From Nodosilinea sp. P-1105 (lineage in GTDB: Bacteria > Cyanobacteriota > Cyanobacteriia > Phormidesmidales > Phormidesmidaceae), in assembly GCF_012911975.1 (NCBI RefSeq), contig NZ_SMDQ01000012.1, positions 54,817 to 118,816 of the forward strand: DNA of 64,000 nt, written 5' to 3'. Each line of letters opens with the position of its first letter. The stretch's first letter is position 1. This document shows positions 61,302-64,000 of the stretch, one piece after another. The notes beneath the pieces were generated by a model that saw only the letters and a list, made by a program, of their open reading frames with translations, was not told where the DNA came from and made no database searches. The position numbers were made by a program, and so were the translations under genes.

Positions 61302-62108
61302 TTACCGTCGCGCCTGGTAAAGGTGATCTAAGCGGAGCTGGTGATCGGCGCTGAACAGTCGGTAGTAGGCAAACAGCACCACGCCAAATACCCCAAGGGC
61401 CGTACCAGCTGCGATCATGAACATAATCACAATCTGATATCGTACGGCATCGATGGGATTGGCCCCAGCCAAAATTTGGCCAGTCATCATCCCCGGCAAG
61501 CTAACTAATCCCATCACCATCATCGAGTTGATAGTAGGGATCATTCCCACCCGAATGGCATCGCGTACCTGATGGTGGGCGGCTTCCCAGCGGGTAGCCC
61601 CTAGCGTCAGCAACATTTCAATCTGGTCTTGCTGGCTGGCTAACCCTTCCATAAATCGATCCAGCCCCAGGGAAATACCATTCAGGGTATTGCCTAAAAC
61701 CATTCCCAGCAGTGGAATTAAGTACTGGGGGTCGTACCAGGGCTGCACCTGGATAATGCCCGCCATCGCAAACCCCGTAACCAGGGCTGAGGAGGCCAAC
61801 ACCGACAGCAGGCTATTCCAGTAAATGCCCACAAATCGCTGCTGGGTTCGGTTGACGGCGGCCATCCCGGCGACGCTGGTCATCACCAGACTGATGACCA
61901 CAATCACCCAGGGGTTATCTTGGGTAAACAGCCACTCCAGTACGATGCCAATCAATAATAGTTGCACCACCATACGCAGGGTGGCGATCACTAGCGATCG
62001 CGCCAACCCCAGCTTCAGCGCCATAGACAGGCCCACATTCACCAAAATCAGTAGGGCTGATAGAGCCAGTTGGCCGTAGCTGATGATGATGTAGCGGCTT
62101 TCCATCAA
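61302..62108 (-). CDS. fetB: ABC transporter permease, FetB (UPF0014) family
   Basis: 268 residues with about seven membrane segments. MALKLGLARSLVIATLRMVVQLLLIGIVLEWLF, GNTLNGISLGLDRFMEGL and LGATRWEAAHHQVRDAIRVGMIPTINSMMVMGLVSLPGMMTGQILAGANP match the UPF0014/FetB family. With FetA it is proposed to export iron or respond to oxidative stress. The start overlaps the ATPase stop by 4 nt. Confidence 0.93.
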   Translation of the reverse strand: MMESRYIIISYGQLALSALLILVNVGLSMALKLGLARSLVIATLRMVVQLLLIGIVLEWLFTQDNPWVIVVISLVMTSVAGMAAVNRTQQRFVGIYWNSLLSVLASSALVTGFAMAGIIQVQPWYDPQYLIPLLGMVLGNTLNGISLGLDRFMEGLASQQDQIEMLLTLGATRWEAAHHQVRDAIRVGMIPTINSMMVMGLVSLPGMMTGQILAGANPIDAVRYQIVIMFMIAAGTALGVFGVVLFAYYRLFSADHQLRLDHLYQARR

Positions 62109-62788
62109 GTAAAGTCTCCCAGGTTTAGCTGCCGATCGGCAACCCGGTGAATTTGGGCGGTGTCATGGCTAGTGAATACACAAGCGTGATCTGGTTGTTG
62201 CAACCAGTTGCTCAACAGGCCCTCCACTCGAGTGGTGGCGTCCCCATCTAGGGAAGCGGTGGGTTCATCTAGCAGCAGCACGGGAGGATTAACTTGCAAC
62301 CCTCTCAACAGCGCCAGGATCTGGGCTTCCCCCCCTGATAGGCGCGCCGCCTGTAGGTGCAAAAAGTCTGGGCTGCGTCCGAGCTGCTGAAGCCAACTCT
62401 CAATTTTGTCAGGGTCAAAGTGCTGCTGACCATAGACGGCTAATTCAAATACTCGCTCTAGGTTCTCCTGCACGGTGCCATCCAGGGCTGCAGGTCGCTG
62501 GGGCATATACATCACCTGGGTGCGATAGGTGGGCATAGTCCACTCCGCTGGGGTTTTGCCAGCAAACCGTACCTCCCCCTGTTGGCAGGGGTCAAGCAGG
62601 ACTAGGTTGCGCATCAGCAACGTTTTGCCGGCTCCAGAGGGGGCCACTAGCCCCAGGCATTCCCCTGCAGCCAGATCAAAGCTCACCCCTCGCCAGAGCC
62701 AGCGTTCTCCCAGGCAGCGACCCAAGTTGTTGGCGACCAGTAGTGGTTGACTAGGTCCCATCGATGTTATGGAGGGTTGGTTTATCAA
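62105..62788 (-). CDS. fetA: ABC transporter ATP-binding protein, FetA-like
   Basis: 227 residues from ATG 62788 (an ATG at 62758 is possible). Walker A APSGAGKT at 49-56, Q-loop YMPQRPAALDG, signature LSGGEAQILALLR near 148, Walker B LLLDEPTASLD and the switch TSHD. A small ATPase operating with the adjacent FetB permease. Confidence 0.92.
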   Translation of the reverse strand: MINQPSITSMGPSQPLLVANNLGRCLGERWLWRGVSFDLAAGECLGLVAPSGAGKTLLMRNLVLLDPCQQGEVRFAGKTPAEWTMPTYRTQVMYMPQRPAALDGTVQENLERVFELAVYGQQHFDPDKIESWLQQLGRSPDFLHLQAARLSGGEAQILALLRGLQVNPPVLLLDEPTASLDGDATTRVEGLLSNWLQQPDHACVFTSHDTAQIHRVADRQLNLGDFT

Positions 62789-62798
62789 TGGCGATCGC

Positions 62799-63881
62799 CT
62801 AAGTGTACAGCATAGCTAGCCCCTCAGCTGTGGCGGGAATGATGCCCCGCTCGGTAATTAGCGCTGTCACCAGTCGAGCCGGGGTGACGTCAAAGCCATA
62901 GTTGGCGGTAGTAGCGTTATCCACCGTAATCTGGACGTTGGCCATCTCCCCTGCCGCTGTCTGGCCCCAAATGTGGGTGACCTCGTCATGGGGACGCTGC
63001 TCGATGGGGATCTCGGCTAGACCGTCTTTAATCGTCCAATCTATGGTGGTGTAGGGTAGAGCCACATAAAAGGGAACGCCGTTATCGTTGGCCGCTAAAG
63101 CTTTCAGGTAGGTGCCGATCTTATTGCACACATCGCCATTGGCAGTGACCCGGTCGGTACCGACAATGCACAGGTCCACCTGCTCATGCTGCATTAGGTG
63201 CCCTCCGGCGTTATCTACCACCAGGGTAAAGGGCACCCCATGGTTCGCCAGTTCCCAGGCGGTGAGGCTGGCCCCCTGGTTGCGAGGACGGGTTTCATCC
63301 ACATAGACATGGACGGCGATGCCTTGATCGTGGGCCATGTAGATGGGGGCGAGGGCGGTCCCCCAGTCAATGGTAGCCAACCAGCCAGCGTTGCAGTGGG
63401 TGAGAATGTTAACCGGCTGCCCCGGTGGTTTGGCCATGGCTAAATCTTTAATCAGACCTAGTCCGTGGCGACCAATGGCCTGATTGGTTTCCACCTCTTC
63501 GTCACAGATGTCCCTGGCGATCGCCAAGGCTTGGTTAGCCCGTTCCGCCTCGGGGCGATCGCGCACCCCTTGGACAATCGCATCTAAGGCCCACCGCAGA
63601 TTGACCGCCGTGGGCCGGGTAGATAGCAGGGTGGTATAGGCGGCGGTCAGACTGCGATCGCTGGGGTCGTCTTGCAGAGCAAACCCCAGCCCGTAGGCTC
63701 CAACGGCAGCCAGCAAGGGGGCACCCCGGGTCCACATCGCTCGGATCGCTTCGGCACACTGGTCCGCTGTGGCTAACTGCACCCAACGCAGGTCATGGGG
63801 CAGCCAGCGCTGGTCCAATATGGTAATCGCTCCACTGGGGTCTTCCCTTAGAGACCGATGCCATACCCCTTGAATTTTCAC
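62799..63881 (-). CDS. mtnA: S-methyl-5-thioribose-1-phosphate isomerase
   Basis: 360 residues. It isomerises methylthioribose-1-phosphate in the methionine salvage pathway. TRGAPLLAAVGAYGL near 55, the catalytic Cys in LTHCNAGWLAT near 165, and Asp in CIVGTDRVTANGDVCNKIGTY near 245 are intact; the C-terminal VTPARLVTALITERGIIP is usual. Its stop is 10 bp downstream of the fetA start, in the same direction. Confidence 0.96.
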   Translation of the reverse strand: MKIQGVWHRSLREDPSGAITILDQRWLPHDLRWVQLATADQCAEAIRAMWTRGAPLLAAVGAYGLGFALQDDPSDRSLTAAYTTLLSTRPTAVNLRWALDAIVQGVRDRPEAERANQALAIARDICDEEVETNQAIGRHGLGLIKDLAMAKPPGQPVNILTHCNAGWLATIDWGTALAPIYMAHDQGIAVHVYVDETRPRNQGASLTAWELANHGVPFTLVVDNAGGHLMQHEQVDLCIVGTDRVTANGDVCNKIGTYLKALAANDNGVPFYVALPYTTIDWTIKDGLAEIPIEQRPHDEVTHIWGQTAAGEMANVQITVDNATTANYGFDVTPARLVTALITERGIIPATAEGLAMLYT

Positions 63882-63924
63882 GGCCCTCAGTCCTTGGAAA
63901 CGTCGGTGTCTATTGTATGGCAGA

Positions 63925-64000
63925 GGTGGGGGGATGGGGAGGTGGGGAGGTGGGGAGATGGGGAGGTGGGGAGATGGGGAGGTGGGGAGGTGGGGAGATG
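63925..64000. repeat. GGGGAGGTG / GGGGAGATG tandem tract (runs off right edge)
   Basis: Imperfect 9-bp G-rich units fill the last 76 bases upstream of mtnA, in the same class as 28430-28475 and, in complement, 39330-39401. Runs of four Gs at regular spacing give G-quadruplex potential. Confidence 0.75.

Overview
The window is chromosomal DNA from a cyanobacterium. The evidence is the many copies of the HIP1 octamer GCGATCGC and the gene content: DUF3611, DUF4058, Uma2-family and DUF433-type genes, a methylglyoxal-synthase-like/lipid-kinase fusion, and many WD40, PIN and HEPN genes. A filamentous Leptolyngbya/Nodosilinea-like host fits, but the genus is a guess. I see no tRNA, rRNA or CRISPR array.

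Layout. 1-5.5 kb: the N-terminal part of a large (probably SNF2-type) helicase running off the left edge, a repeat-rich gap, an HsdR-N-like nuclease and a UvrD-type helicase. 5.5-7.4 kb: two small conserved genes and a ferredoxin/metallo-beta-lactamase fusion. 7.5-14.9 kb: a membrane protein with three tandem TIR domains and 14 WD40 repeats, followed by a papain-like (C1) peptidase with a peptidoglycan-binding-like domain; this is the best candidate for an undescribed signalling, defence or cell-death module. 15.1-18.3 kb: gcvT and htpG. 18.3-26.3 kb: an accessory island of intact and decayed toxin-antitoxin genes. It holds two truncated PIN toxins with surviving antitoxins, an AT-rich HEPN gene, UPF0175/DUF3368, a DUF2281/VapC trio, MntA/HepT, and a DUF433 gene killed by a stop codon and a 256-bp MITE-like insertion. 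An IS110 remnant and several dispersed palindromes lie between them.

26.5-64 kb is mostly core genome with ordinary cyanobacterial codon use: a CPBP protease, xseA and xseB (separated by repeats), a glycosyltransferase, aspS, DUF4058, thyX carrying a 444-residue intein, a secreted serpin, a Bax-inhibitor-1 family protein, prfB with its programmed +1 frameshift, a Uma2 nuclease, SUI1, an SLH/GHL10 protein, cdsA, an aspartoacylase-like protein, an adenine/adenosine deaminase, fabG, HdeD, a double META-domain protein, DUF3611, an EF-G-like GTPase with a BtuF-like protein, a mannose-1-phosphate guanylyltransferase, an LCP-family ligase, the lipid-kinase fusion, a YggT-like protein, a FetAB-type ABC transporter and mtnA.

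Intergenic DNA is unusually repeat-rich. A palindrome family built around GATCCCAGGGTTCT occurs five times with compensatory base changes. A REP-like element is present as an inverted pair 10.7 kb apart. GGGGAGGTGG-type low-complexity tracts flank several genes. Coordinates are exact where I counted bases. Family names come from motif recognition, not database search.
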